From NCBI RefSeq assembly GCF_014898055.3, contig NW_023602073.1, positions 81,758,678 to 81,822,677 on the forward strand: a stretch of 64,000 bases of DNA. Reading direction: 5' to 3'. The notes under the pieces were generated by a model that worked only from the letters and a program-made list of their open reading frames with translations, was not told where the DNA came from and searched no databases. This stretch comes from Talpa occidentalis (lineage: Eukaryota > Chordata > Mammalia > Eulipotyphla > Talpidae). The translations under genes and the position numbers were made by a program. Shown here piece after piece: positions 1 to 10,105 of this stretch (its first letter is position 1; the number at the start of each line of letters is the position of its first letter).

Positions 1-194
1 CACATTTCAAAATATGAACTAACATCACTAGTCTGGTAAATTGAAAATTAACTACCATTTGGTATTTTTACACATTCAGTAGAGAATAAGGCCAAACACA
101 AATAAGTTTAAAATATTTTTTTCATGTAAGTAAAACTTAAGCACTCCTCAGCTGCCTGTTATAGAAAATTTGCTTTCTTCCTCTGAAATTTGCT

Positions 195-710
195 AATATT
201 GTTGGAGATTTGCAACATTTATTGAGCAACTATGTATTGAACATCTATGTTCAAGACATACACACAAAGCTCTATTGTAAGTTATGTTGCATGAATGGAG
301 ACAGGCAATGAACAAGCGAGTTCTATATTACGCTACGTGTGCTATGTAGTTAATGCTATGGTGACAGAGAAAAATAATAATGCAGATGTGAATGAAAGAC
401 AAGCTTATGTAGAGTGTCTATGGAAGGAAATCATGTAATAGGTGACTTGATTTAAGACTTGGGTGTCTGGAGAGAGTCAGTAGGTATTTCGGGTAGAGAG
501 TTGTCATAAGAGGGACTGCAAAGGCCTCAAATTAGAGCATATTTTGCCACTTTTAGGAGCAGCAGTATGGCTGAGGAAGAGTGACAGAGAGATGTAAGAG
601 ATGGGGGCAATAAATGTAAATTGAGAGCATTGTAGGTCTTTATAAGCATTTACTTACTTGAAATAAGAACCACTGGAGAGTTTTAGCAGAGAGCTAATGT
701 GAACTGGCTG
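195..710 (-). repeat. Ancient L2 LINE 3'-region remnant
   Basis: Diverged copy of the mammalian L2 element on the minus strand. Read on the plus strand it shows the usual reversed landmarks in order: a tract near 215 resembling ACATTTATTGAGC, 'atgaatggagacaggcaatgaacaagc' type text around 290-316, a 'ctgcaaaggcc' block near 516, 'taggtcttta' near 632 and 'aaccactggagagttttagcagag' type text near 669-692. The same order recurs at 29100-29460, and in opposite orientation at 35600-36420. No open reading frame survives. Family assigned from memory of the consensus. Bases 1-194 hold nothing I recognise. Confidence 0.6.
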
Positions 711-744
711 CCACCCAAACATCTCTTCCATTTGCACTTTCATT

Positions 745-890
745 GATTGAGAAGTTACCTAGAAATCACCATCCTTGTGACTTATGTTGTTTATGCTTCA
801 TCTGTAAAATGAGAATGATAATACCTATATTATAGGTATGCTATGATGTGTGAATGAGTTCATAGGGAATGATAAATGAATATTAGGTAT
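745..890 (+). repeat. MIR-like SINE remnant
   Basis: Contains the MIR core signature 'catctgtaaaatgagaatgataatacc' spread over 799-826, followed by a degenerate tail. It is heavily diverged, with no target duplications visible. Assigned by similarity to the MIR core from memory. Confidence 0.5.
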
Positions 891-1007
891 TCAGTTTTTC
901 ATCTTCATTCTATTAAATAGTTACTTTGATTTTTTGTTTTTAATATTAAGGGCAATTATTCTTTCTACAGAGCAGCCAGTTCTTTTTTCCATGCCATTTT
1001 ATTTCCG

Positions 1008-1019
1008 GGTGTGTGCGTG

Positions 1020-1061
<42 letters not shown>
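1008..1061. repeat. (GT)n microsatellite
   Basis: An almost uninterrupted GT run, pure from about 1022 to 1061 (20 dinucleotide units) and slightly imperfect before that. Length suggests it may be polymorphic between individuals. Confidence 0.97.
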
Positions 1062-1064
<3 letters not shown>

Positions 1065-3370
1065 GTCATTGGTTTTCCTGTAATATAGTGATAGCTCAGT
1101 TGTCTTTCCAAATTAATGGATGAAAGGAGTGGTGTTTTTTGGTTATATCAATAGCTGACTCTGAGGAATCCTATAGTGCAAGTGTGTCACCTCCAGATCC
1201 CCTTTGGGTGGAAATATTCACTGCAGGATCTACATGAGCAGCAGAGGTATAGAAAGGCAGACCTCTCTTATGGTACATGAGCAGGGCACTTCAGCAGGAA
1301 ACCAGCAGACAAAGGAGACAATTGTTAACATAAGGCCCCCTTGGACAATGCTACACTTCCTCATGAGTGTTCTTCTTTCATATGATTTGTAGAAATCCAG
1401 ATTCCCCTCAGTCCTCCACTCTGACTCATTTCTCAGCTCCCAAACCCATACTGGGAGTCTTCCTCAGACTGATCAGATACTTTCTTTGGGGACTTTTCAG
1501 GCTTTAATTCAATTAATCTGTGTGCACCTAGAGAACCCGAGGAGTCCAACAACCCTTTATTTAGTTTCTTTAATGACTGAAAGTTCTCCACCACTGCTTT
1601 AAAAGCAGCAATGATTATCCCTTGCTGTGAAGGCAGTTTGCTCTGCTCTGGTTTCTCTTTCAGTCTAATTCTATCTGTATCCATGTTCTCAAGATTTCTA
1701 CTTAGCCTTGGGGTCTATTCTTAAGAATATATGTCACATGTATTAATTGCATAGATTGTACATTTAAAGCTATTGCCAAGTTGTTAGAACATGACAGAAA
1801 CAAGGTCATATGTAACATTTTATTTGTAAGTATGCTTTCTATCATAGCAAAGGAAATGTTTTAAAATAATAAACCATAACAAAGTAATTATAGTACCAAT
1901 ATTTAAAAAGAAAAAGAAATTCCCTTTCTCCTTTTCCTATGGTGTTTGGCCCTCAGACACAATTGTTAACTGAGCTCAGTGTGCATTACTATAGTGGGAA
2001 CTATACACTGAGGAAAATAGGAGTTAAACTCTTCAGCTCTTAAATTAAAGAACTTTATCCTTTTATGTCCAGGCTCCCTTCTTCTGCATTTGAACACAAG
2101 GCCAAATTGATTGCTAGAGGTTTTTTTGTTTTGTTTTGTTTTTTTGTTTTTCTAGGAAGATACAAGCATATAAAGGAGGGATTCTGGATTGTAGGCTGAA
2201 AACAGTAGGTGAGGAGAAAAAGTAAGATATAGTCTTTTGCTGTTCCCGCCAGAAGAAATGTATGCTGGACATGTTTTCCAACCACATTTCAGTATTTCAG
2301 CTAATAAAGGGGATTTGTGTCCTGTCCCCTGGATAAAATTTACCTGACTGTGGCATGTCTTAATCCATTTCAATAACACCGCAAATGGATTTGTATAGGG
2401 ATTAGAATGTTCAAAAAATTAGAAAAGTTGGCAGTCAGCCTTTCCCCAGTTTCCTCCAAAATTGAATTAAACCTAATGGGAATTCTGTAATTTTTTATGG
2501 ATATAGAAATGACTAAGTAAGGTAGCTGAACCCCAAGGAAGTTGTGTTGCTGAACCCCAGTGAAGCCAAGGGACCCAGGGAGGCTGGGACTAGACTACTT
2601 TTGGAAGTGGCCGTTCTGCAGGAGGGTACATGGAGTCAGGTGTGCATTCAGCATCCATAACTGGATGCCCAAAACCATCAAGCAATCCACCTAATACAGT
2701 CAGAAGCTGCATTTGCTCATTGAATAAGCCCGATAAGGCTGACCGCCTATAAAGAATTGGTCAAAACCTGATTCCCAGCCTGTCACCATTTTTTTCACAT
2801 AATGAGATGTCGTTCATGGGCATATTCTTTGACCTGCTCTGGTGGGATTCAAAGCAGATTCGAGAGTAAGAAAAAAGAGAGTTTGGAAAGAGTGTTGAAA
2901 AGATAATGGAAATCCTTGAATATAACTCTTTCTGGCAAGAACAATTAGTTTTAACATGGAAGTGATTGAGATTTGGGACTATGTCAAGAAAAGTAAGAAC
3001 AATTTTTCAGTAAGTTCATAAAGGATTTTCACATTCACTTATAGCTGAGTGTAGAATATATACTTTTCAACTCTCAATAGCCAGTGTTGTTGTGATACAG
3101 TAAATGCTTTACAGACACTGCCTAATAAAAATACCTAATTTATTGTTAATTGCTAATTATGTTTCCTTGTTAAGAGTTATAATTATTCAAATGTGTCACT
3201 CTGTGAGATTGGTTTAGGTACTGTCATGGAAGGTCATTAATGTTCTAGAAATTTAAGGCCCAGACATAATCACCACAGAGACTGTTGTGATATGTTCAAA
3301 GCATCTCACTCACACTTACAAGAACTGAAAAGTTTAGAGATTGAGATTCCTCTTTCCATTCTTAACCCTA
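1062..3370. other. Unassigned non-coding stretch
   Basis: AT-rich sequence with no recognisable family except a possible minus-strand MIR end just before the SINE at 3385 (the 'attgaggcacag' text). It holds one short minus-strand ORF (1433-1684, listed separately), a T/G-rich tract at 2119-2153, and a slightly GC-richer patch at about 2525-2760 in which 'gctgaacccca' occurs twice about 26 bp apart. I see no splice-flanked exon or RNA gene. Confidence 0.5.
1433..1684 (-). other. Short unassigned ORF, 83 codons
   Basis: An open frame from an ATG at 1684 to a stop at 1433. The predicted product is hydrophilic and rich in Lys, Glu and Ser (for example PEKSPKKVSDQSEEDSQYG near the C end), has no membrane segment and no motif I recognise. 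The stretch is less AT-rich than its neighbours and lies outside any repeat I can name. It could be a fragment of a processed pseudogene, a degraded coding exon or chance. No poly(A) tract or target duplication marks it as a retrocopy. I do not assign a function. Confidence 0.15.
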
Positions 3371-3384
3371 AAAATTGAGGCACA

Positions 3385-3627
3385 GGGCCTCCCCTGGTGG
3401 TGCAGTGGTTGAGCACTGGACTGCAAAGCTGCCCACAGCCTCTGCAGTGCAGGTTCGATCCCCGTCCACCAGGGGAGGGTCCCACATGGTGCGCAGACCT
3501 CTCCTGCTGCTCCCCTCAGCAGTGTACTTCGTCACTCTGCCCGCTCTGCTCTCCTTTAAAAAAGAAAAAAAAAAGGCAGTAGAAACATGACTAATTGAAA
3601 ATTTTAAAAAATAATAATAAAAAAATT
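3385..3627 (+). mobile_element. tRNA-derived SINE, 3'-shortened, with odd tail
   Basis: Starts GGGCCTCCCCTGG with an A-box-like TGGTGGTGCAGTGG and the B box GGTTCGATCC. The body matches the younger SINE type up to 'cccgctctgctctcc' (about 3552), then jumps to an A-rich tail, so the usual last 60-70 bp including AATAAA are missing. The tail is A-rich, then about 23 bp of non-A sequence, then a second A/T-rich tract. Flanked by a 15-bp direct repeat AAAATTGAGGCACAG at 3371-3385 and 3628-3642, which encloses both tails. Confidence 0.9.
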
Positions 3628-3820
3628 AAAATTGAGGCACAGTAACAATATTAAAACATTTCTACAAGTCCACAAAGACAAATACATTTAAAATTTTGAT
3701 GTCAGGTTCTACCTTGATGTATTTTAGGGAATCAGTAAATATTGATTGATTCAACACAAGAGGCTAACACAATATTTAGGGGATCATTTCCTCCTTGACA
3801 TCTTCATATTAATCATTGTT

Positions 3821-4091
3821 TTTTTTAAAGATTTATTTATTTATGCATACAAGAACTGGGGTACAGGCCAGAGGTGTGGGACATGAGAGTATTCACCAGA
3901 GACAGAGTGGGGAACAGAACAGGCAAGATTGACTGAAGTACAGTGCTGAGGGGAGCAGCGGGCGAGTTAGGAGAAGTCTATTGCGCCATGTGGGTAGCTC
4001 CCTGGCCAGCTGGGGATCGAACTCTTGCTGCAGTGGCTGTGGATAGCCTCATAGTTTGTGTCTTAACCCCTTGTGCCACCAGGGAGGCCCC
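3821..4091 (-). mobile_element. tRNA-derived SINE, older subtype
   Basis: Minus-strand copy: T-rich tail and 'aaagatttatttatttatgcatac' at the left, 'gccaccagggaggcccc' (reverse of the 5' end) at the right. It has the 'tatgcataaataaat' and 'ggggtacaggcc' variants shared with the copies at 13421, 13738, 31591 and 58082. Target duplications TTAATCATTGTT (3809-3820) and TTAATCACTGTT (4092-4103) differ at one base. Confidence 0.93.
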
Positions 4092-4103
4092 TTAATCACT
4101 GTT

Positions 4104-5020
4104 AAAACATGGATTGACTGATATGAATTTGAAACAAATCAAACTTCATATTTCTTGCCTTTGTATATGAGTATTTGTCATGAAGATGGTTTTCCTAAGT
4201 TATTTCCAAACTGGTTATTCACCATCTATTTTATTTAAAAAAAAAAAAAAAGTGCATGTCATTTTATACAAATCTTTTTGGTTTAAAATTATATGTTTCT
4301 ATCATGCCAGCTCCTGAGCTGTGTTCGATCTCTTTATAAGTATTTCTGATCTTTGACTCTTATTAAAAATTGATCCTGTACAGGTCAATCTGACCCATAA
4401 ACTACACAAAATTGCTTCTGAAATTTGAAGCCTTAATATCTGATAATGTCTAATGCTACCATAAAAATTTGCCTTGTGCTTTGTTTCACAGATAGCAATT
4501 ACCTCTTTCATAATCGCATTCAAGTCTTGATTGACTATGTTGCTTTAGAAATACAAAGAGGAAAAAGTATTTTAAACAGTGTTTTTCTTTTTGAAGTTAA
4601 ATACTAATATCCACTCCTAAATGTAGATGTCCATATTTTTTCTTTTCCTAAAAGAAACTATTTCTGTTGCAATCTCATGTTACTTTGGTGAGTCTTTGGT
4701 TCATGTTCTTGAACACAAGTAGACTAGGCCATACTAGGAATTTCCCCCAGTACCTTAAAATACAGGCAGTTTATCAACATGACCCATCCTTTAACCACCA
4801 CACGTGGGTATGGCAGACTACTTATTTCTAGTTTTGAAACTACAAGCTTAGTTTGTAGTAGTGTCTACTCAATTATTGATTGACTTGGATCATAATTTAG
4901 CCTGTTTGTGTTTTGCTTCTTGCTTATAAAATGAGGTTATAATATTAACTACTCAAAGTGTATTAAATTAAATGTAAAAACTAGCCATATCTTGGTTACT
5001 ATTAAAATAACTTAACCCTG
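4104..5020. other. Unassigned non-coding stretch
   Basis: AT-rich. Poly(A) at about 4237-4251. A weak MIR-like core ('ttgcttataaaatgaggttataat') lies near 4919-4942 on the plus strand. Nothing else recognised. Confidence 0.5.
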
Positions 5021-5300
5021 GTCCTCCCTGGTGGCGCAGCAGGTTGAGCGCCGCTCTGTGAAGCTGTCCGCAGCCTCTGAAGCACCAGTTCGATTCCCGG
5101 CTGGCCAGGGAGAAACCTACATGGTGCTGCAGACCTCTCCTGTCTCACCCACTGCTCCCCTCAGCAGTATCTTCGGTCCATCTGCCTGTTCTACTCCCTG
5201 TTCTGTCTCTGGTGAATCCTCTTACCCTCCTGTGCCTCTAGCCTGTACCCTAGTTCTTGTATAAATAAATAAATCTTTGGGGAAAATGAAAAAAAAAAAA
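5021..5300 (+). mobile_element. tRNA-derived SINE, intermediate subtype
   Basis: Starts GTCCTCCCTGGTGGCGCAGC, B box AGTTCGATTCC near 5087-5097, ends 'cttgtataaataaataaatcttt' plus an interrupted A tail. It shares 'ctgtgaagctgtccgcagcc' and 'agggagaaacc' with the copies at 49615 and 61932, defining an intermediate subtype. Target duplications are not obvious. Confidence 0.92.
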
Positions 5301-6594
5301 CAAAATACTCAAAAAAAACTTACAATAATGTAATTAAAAAATAACCTTGCTTAATTTGCTTGCATTACAGAAATCCAGCTTTATTACACAATAGATTAAC
5401 CACTTATTTATCTGATTGCTTTTTCTAATAAGTCTTGATCTTGAGAACACTTTGGTACCAAGGCAGGAATCAAATTTTTCCAACATCTGAATATTAGTTT
5501 CGCTACGTGAGTGCTCCAGTGCCGGGGATTTTGTGTGAGGTCGGACTCACAGAGGAAAACCACATCCACAATAATGGTATTCCTTCTGGCATGGCATTTG
5601 GACACAGATGTCTTTGAATGTCTGCTTCATACCCACCCTCTAAAGAGATACTAGACCTGCATCCCTACAGAGAAAGGAAATCAAATGCTAACAGTCAGCA
5701 TTAAGTGTTTGTTCACATATGGACAGATTCTCTACTTTAAAAATTCCGATTACTCTATTTCTAGTCAGAAATTGCAGATAGATGCGTGTCTATGAAAGGT
5801 GCAGGCTGACAGCGAACTGTCTGCGCTGTTCCTGGTATTGAAGCCACTCTGCTTAGGCTCACTGTCACCTGTCTGTTAATGAAAGGATCTAAGAGCTGTC
5901 CCTTTATTTGAAAATCAAATGTATTTCTGTATCTGTGCCACATCACTTAAAGTCTTAATTCCCCAAAGCCAAAATGACAAAATTCACAGCTTAGAGTCAT
6001 TTATTAAAATTTAAAGCCTCAGTTTAAATGAAGAGAGCTGTTCGGGGAACCTGTGGTTCATGATTTGAGGATAATTATTTATTCTACAGGAATGATACTG
6101 ATTAAATTATCAGTATTATTCCTGCCTTGCCTCTAATGTATGGTAACTGTCATCACAGAATTTCCTCTGAAGTCTTTTTCTGCCATTTGGTGAATCACAT
6201 GGTAGTTATAACCCTACCCGATGCCAAAGGAAAAGAGGGGGGAAAAAACTCCAAGAATCATTGATCCAGGCTTGAAGCCAAACAATCTATTTTTAGTACT
6301 TTTCTCAACAAGCTACACAATAAAAATGTAAATGAAATGGTGCTACTTTCTCCTCACACTGTTTTTCAATGTGTAAGTTTGACGCTGTTTAAATTGTTTA
6401 TTTTCAGACTATCTTCCAGGAACTTTTACTCCAGTTTGGGTCCTTTCTTTTCCAATTTTATATTAATTATAATTCTATGTTTATTATAACTTTAGCTTTT
6501 TATTAAGTTAGGTATTGTAAAGATGAGCTTGGGAGATCTTCCTACTTGGGGTAGCTGAATTTGTTGGTCAATTGGGTCTCCTCTAAGTCTTTCC
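5301..6594. other. Unassigned non-coding stretch
   Basis: No repeat family or gene recognised. Short ORFs here (for example minus strand 5408-5605 and 5761-5946) lack codon or motif evidence. A somewhat less AT-rich patch occurs at about 5500-5640. Confidence 0.4.
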
Positions 6595-7200
6595 CCCATA
6601 AACTTATTGAGATAAAATTGATATATAAATTTGCCTAAGTTTAATGTGTTTGGCAACATAATATACTTATATAATGTAATATTACAACTATAGTATACTA
6701 CCTCCATCATATCATATAATTACTATTTCGTTTTTTGTGGTGAGACAATTTAAGATCTAATCTTAAATTTCAAGTATGTTACCTACAATCACAGTGCTGT
6801 GCATGGATTTCCCAGAATTTACACATCTTTTGATTGGTACTTTGTAATCTTTAAACAACTCCCTTAACTCCTAGCAATCAACATCGTCGTTTCTGTTTCT
6901 ACAAGTTTTATTTTTTTAGATGTTATATATAAGTGATGCCATCTAGTATTTGCCTTTTTCTTAGCATTATATACTCAAGGATCATCCATGTTGTTGCAAA
7001 TGGTCTTTGTTCTTTCCCTGAGTGAAGAATATTACACTGAAACACACACACACGCAAACACAAACATACTCTGTCTCCCCCCCCACACACACACACACAT
7101 TCATCCATCCATCCATTGATGGTCACTTAGGTTGTTTCCAATCTTGACTGTTAATCATAATGCAGTGCTGCAGAAATCATGGGACACCAGTTGTTTTCAG
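6595..7200 (-). mobile_element. Old L1 3'-end fragment
   Basis: Minus-strand L1 remnant. The reverse strand encodes a degenerate ORF2 C terminus: the frame ending at 6923 contains FATTWMILEYIML, matching FAATWMALEGIML in L1-A. Plus-strand landmarks are 'catccatgttgttgcaaatgg' (about 6984-7004) and 'cacttaggttgtttccaatcttg' (about 7124-7146). Strongly diverged, no target duplications seen, and interrupted by the CA-repeat at 7041-7116. Confidence 0.75.
7041..7116. repeat. Compound CA-repeat and CATC repeat
   Basis: (CA)n, a C8 run, a second (CA)n and then (CATC)n within the old L1 fragment. Low-complexity sequence read directly. Confidence 0.9.
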
Positions 7201-8545
7201 GTAATAAATCATTTTGCTGCATGGTGATCAGTTCACTCAGCCTGTTCTTAAGGTGGGTGACAACTTTTCTGCAACACCATTAGATTATAAATTCTCTATG
7301 AATAAGGAGCAGTGTTTGAACCCTTTGTGTACTTAGAGACTAACCCAGTGCCTGGAATATATAATAATGGAGAGCACAAATAATTTTGAGGCTGTGTAAT
7401 TCCCCGATCCTCTCTTAGCTCTGTACTAGTGGAAGGAATTCAGTATATGTATGTGGTTAAATGAGTTATGGTGGAACCTAATGGAACTTCTAAAATTGTA
7501 AAGGATGCACATAGGATAAATAAAACAGAAAAACCAGGGAAATTGAAAGAGAAAAATCTAAGGAAATTGAAGAATAGTCCAGAGACAGAATAGGGAATAA
7601 AAAATGAAGTAAATTAGCTCAAGTGTAGGAGTTTATGATGAAAACAGGAGAAAAGAATTAGGTGCCTATTTTAAAAATGGAAATAGGGACATTGGAAAAG
7701 ACAGGTATCAAATAAAAGAAGCCTGAGAAAATATTGGTGAGCTAGGAAGAGAATCACAAATTGAAAATGAAAAATAAAAAAGGGTCTATTTTTAAATAGA
7801 ATGCACACATGGTATAGAGGATTGCTTCCTAGTTTATTTTCCTGGTAATCTCTTGTCTCCCAGTCTTGGTCCCATGAATCAACATCAAATACAGATCAGG
7901 TCAGATGCTTAGGGAATCATTTCATTCTAGTGAAGCTGCTGGTGACCTTTTACTCTTTCACTAAGCCCTTACATTGTCCAAGATCATGAAAAAAAAAAGT
8001 ATGCTAAGGATTCTTTTCAGTGCAGAAGTTCACTATCAATCCTTGCCCTGAACACCTTTCTCATTTTGTCTCATTACCAGATTTCCCTTCCCAATCAATA
8101 ATCTCATTATTTGTAATCAGTTTTTGTAGAGACTGGTTGGTCAGACAGATGTTAGGAAAGCCCTGGATATTGTTCTTGTCTTGCAAGTCACAACTTATTT
8201 TAACCCAAAATAGATTTGTCTCCTACATGTCCCATATCACTTTCTAGTCCTAATATTTTTCCCAGGGAGGGGAGGCATGCTACTGTAAATTGAATAAATA
8301 GATTTAAAGCTTTATCCCTTACCCTTCTTTACTTTCTGCTTCCTTTTTTGGATTATTTGAGGTCTTTTAATTCCTTTGGTCCTTCTCTGGTTTTAGAAAT
8401 CTTACTGTCTGATTAATTTCTTATAGTGATTATTCATTACTTTTGAATTAAAAGCTTGGTTTAACAAATGGTGGATCCATACCTCAGCCCTTCTCCTGGG
8501 GCGGGGGGGAGGATAATAAATATTTAGAAATCCTTAACTCTTGTC
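7201..8545. other. Unassigned stretch with L2-like piece
   Basis: About 7275-7375 resembles an L2 3' end on the plus strand ('ttctctatgaataaggagcagtg', 'cccagtgcctggaatat'). The purine-rich 7500-7800 block is low complexity. The rest is unrecognised, with no gene. Confidence 0.45.
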
Positions 8546-8549
8546 ATCA

Positions 8550-9018
8550 TGTTATAGGGCAGCCTCGATATTGAACGGGTTGCCTGGCTGTGGGTCCTCA
8601 CCCGCGCGCTTAAAAGGAACTTATTAATACTCCACTACAGGAACACACAAAAGGTTAATAAAAGGTTTATTTACAAGGGAAAAGGAAATAAGGAAAATGT
8701 ACAACTCAGGGAGAAAATAGGGAAATAAAGTCTTTAATGGGTCCTACCCGATCTGACAACCTGGAAACCCAAAGGCACTCTCAGAACTGGCCGGACGCTG
8801 CTAGCTGGTGGAGAGCCAAAATGGGGGACCCCTCCAAAGCCCATGTGTCTGCCTTATATCAACCTGGCTACTTAACCCCACCCTCAGGTCCCAGCCACCT
8901 TTCCTTTGGTGGTAATAAAATTTGGAGTCCCCAGTGTCTTTGGCTTTGGCCTGGGGTGGGGGTAAAGTCCACAAAGCCTGTATAAAATTAGCTTTAGGAC
9001 ATTCTTTTCCCCCTAACA
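8550..9018 (-). mobile_element. Solo LTR of an endogenous retrovirus (ERV1-like)
   Basis: A 469-bp element beginning TGTTA and ending TAACA on the plus strand, flanked by the 4-bp duplication ATCA (8546-8549 and 9019-9022); the identity extends to ATCATG if terminal bases are counted. Orientation is minus: on that strand a TATA-like GATATAAGG lies mid-element (about 8850-8860), followed downstream by ATTAAA and AATAAA signals (about 8735 and 8670). A 4-bp duplication suits ERV1-class elements. No internal retroviral region or second LTR is present, so this is a product of LTR-LTR recombination. Family not named. Confidence 0.8.
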
Positions 9019-9022
9019 ATCA

Positions 9023-9510
9023 TGCTTTCCTTGGCTTTTTTTCGATATTTATATAGCTTCCTTGATTATATTTCCCAAATTTCATGATTTTTAGTTATGT
9101 TTAAAGGTCTGTGCTTCTTAAATTTTAACTACATAGTGAATGGAAAATTCTTTGTTCATCATTTCTTTCTGAATTTTATTCCTTCCTATTATATCTATTT
9201 GTTTCTGTTTGAGAAATATTCTTTAACACTTCTTCCACATAGCAAATCCTGCAAAAGAGCTCTTTGTTTTCTTAACATGGTTTTATTCTTCACTATTAAA
9301 GTGATATAGGACATGGATTTTTTAATTGCCATTTTCCGAAATTTTAAATATCTTTTTGTGGAAAATTCCAGATTAGAACTAAGAATCATAAAAATACCAG
9401 GATGTTCTGAAAAGGAGTCATGAATGTCATGTATTGAAAATACTCATAAATTATTTAAAATTTAAACCTAACATAAATTAGCTCAAAATTAGAAAAAAAG
9501 AAAATTGTTT
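9023..9510. other. Unassigned AT-rich stretch
   Basis: Very AT-rich, with no recognisable repeat or gene. Confidence 0.5.
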
Positions 9511-9525
9511 ACTTCATCGCTTTTT

Positions 9526-10090
9526 TTTTTAAAGAAATGTTTATTTTTTTTTTTTAAGATTGATTTATTCATACAAGCACTGGGTACAGTCAGAAGCATG
9601 GGAGGGTGAGAGAATTCACCAGAGCCAGAGCAGGGAACAGAACAGGCAGACCGATGAAATACACTTCTTTTTTTTTTTTTTTTTTTTAATAATAAATTTT
9701 ATTTTTATATTCCCCATACAATTGCAGCCCCCCCATTCTGACCCCAGTCCCTCCTCTCCCACCCCCGCCCCCCTAAAAGTGTCTCTGGTTCGTAGTTTTT
9801 TGTTGATTTTGATTTTCACTTTCTTATAGTTACTCGTTTTCCTGGTCCCTTATTTAAGTTTTCTAGATTCCTGCTATGAGTGAGACCATCCGGTATTTTT
9901 CTTTTTCTTTTTGGCTTATTTCGCTGAGCATGATCCCTTCCAGTGCCTGAAGGGAGCAGTGGGCGCGGCAGGAGAGGTCTGTCACGCCATGTGGGACCCT
10001 CACTGGTGGCCAGGGATTGAACCAGCTCTGCAGAGGCTGCGGGCAGCTTCGCAGCCCAGTGCTCAACCGCTGCGCCACCAGGGGAGGCCC
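9526..10090 (-). mobile_element. tRNA-derived SINE split by an L1 fragment
   Basis: Minus-strand younger-type SINE in two parts, 9526-9667 (3' half and tail) and 9948-10090 (5' half), separated by an L1 3' piece. Target duplications ACTTCATCGCTTTTT (9511-9525) and ACTTCATAGCTTTTT (10091-10105) enclose the whole unit, so the SINE landed first and the L1 inserted into it. The tail carries 'aaagaaatgttta' between two T-runs, that is, a non-A segment inside the A tail. Confidence 0.92.
9668..9947 (-). mobile_element. 5'-truncated L1 insertion inside a SINE
   Basis: About 280 bp matching the 3' end of L1-A: T-run, 'aataaattttatttttatattccccatac', the C-rich tract (G-rich on the element strand) at about 9727-9775, and the last ORF2 codons around 'cgctgagcatgatcccttcc'. 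It breaks the SINE between 'aaatacac' and 'tgaagggagcag'. I could not find a convincing target duplication for this insertion. Confidence 0.92.
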
Positions 10091-10105
10091 ACTTCATAGC
10101 TTTTT

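Noticed and set aside
3385..3480. Possible tRNA gene (A and B boxes)
   Set aside because: The boxes belong to the SINE head, which is repeated 20 times here; no tRNA cloverleaf with an intact acceptor stem is present.
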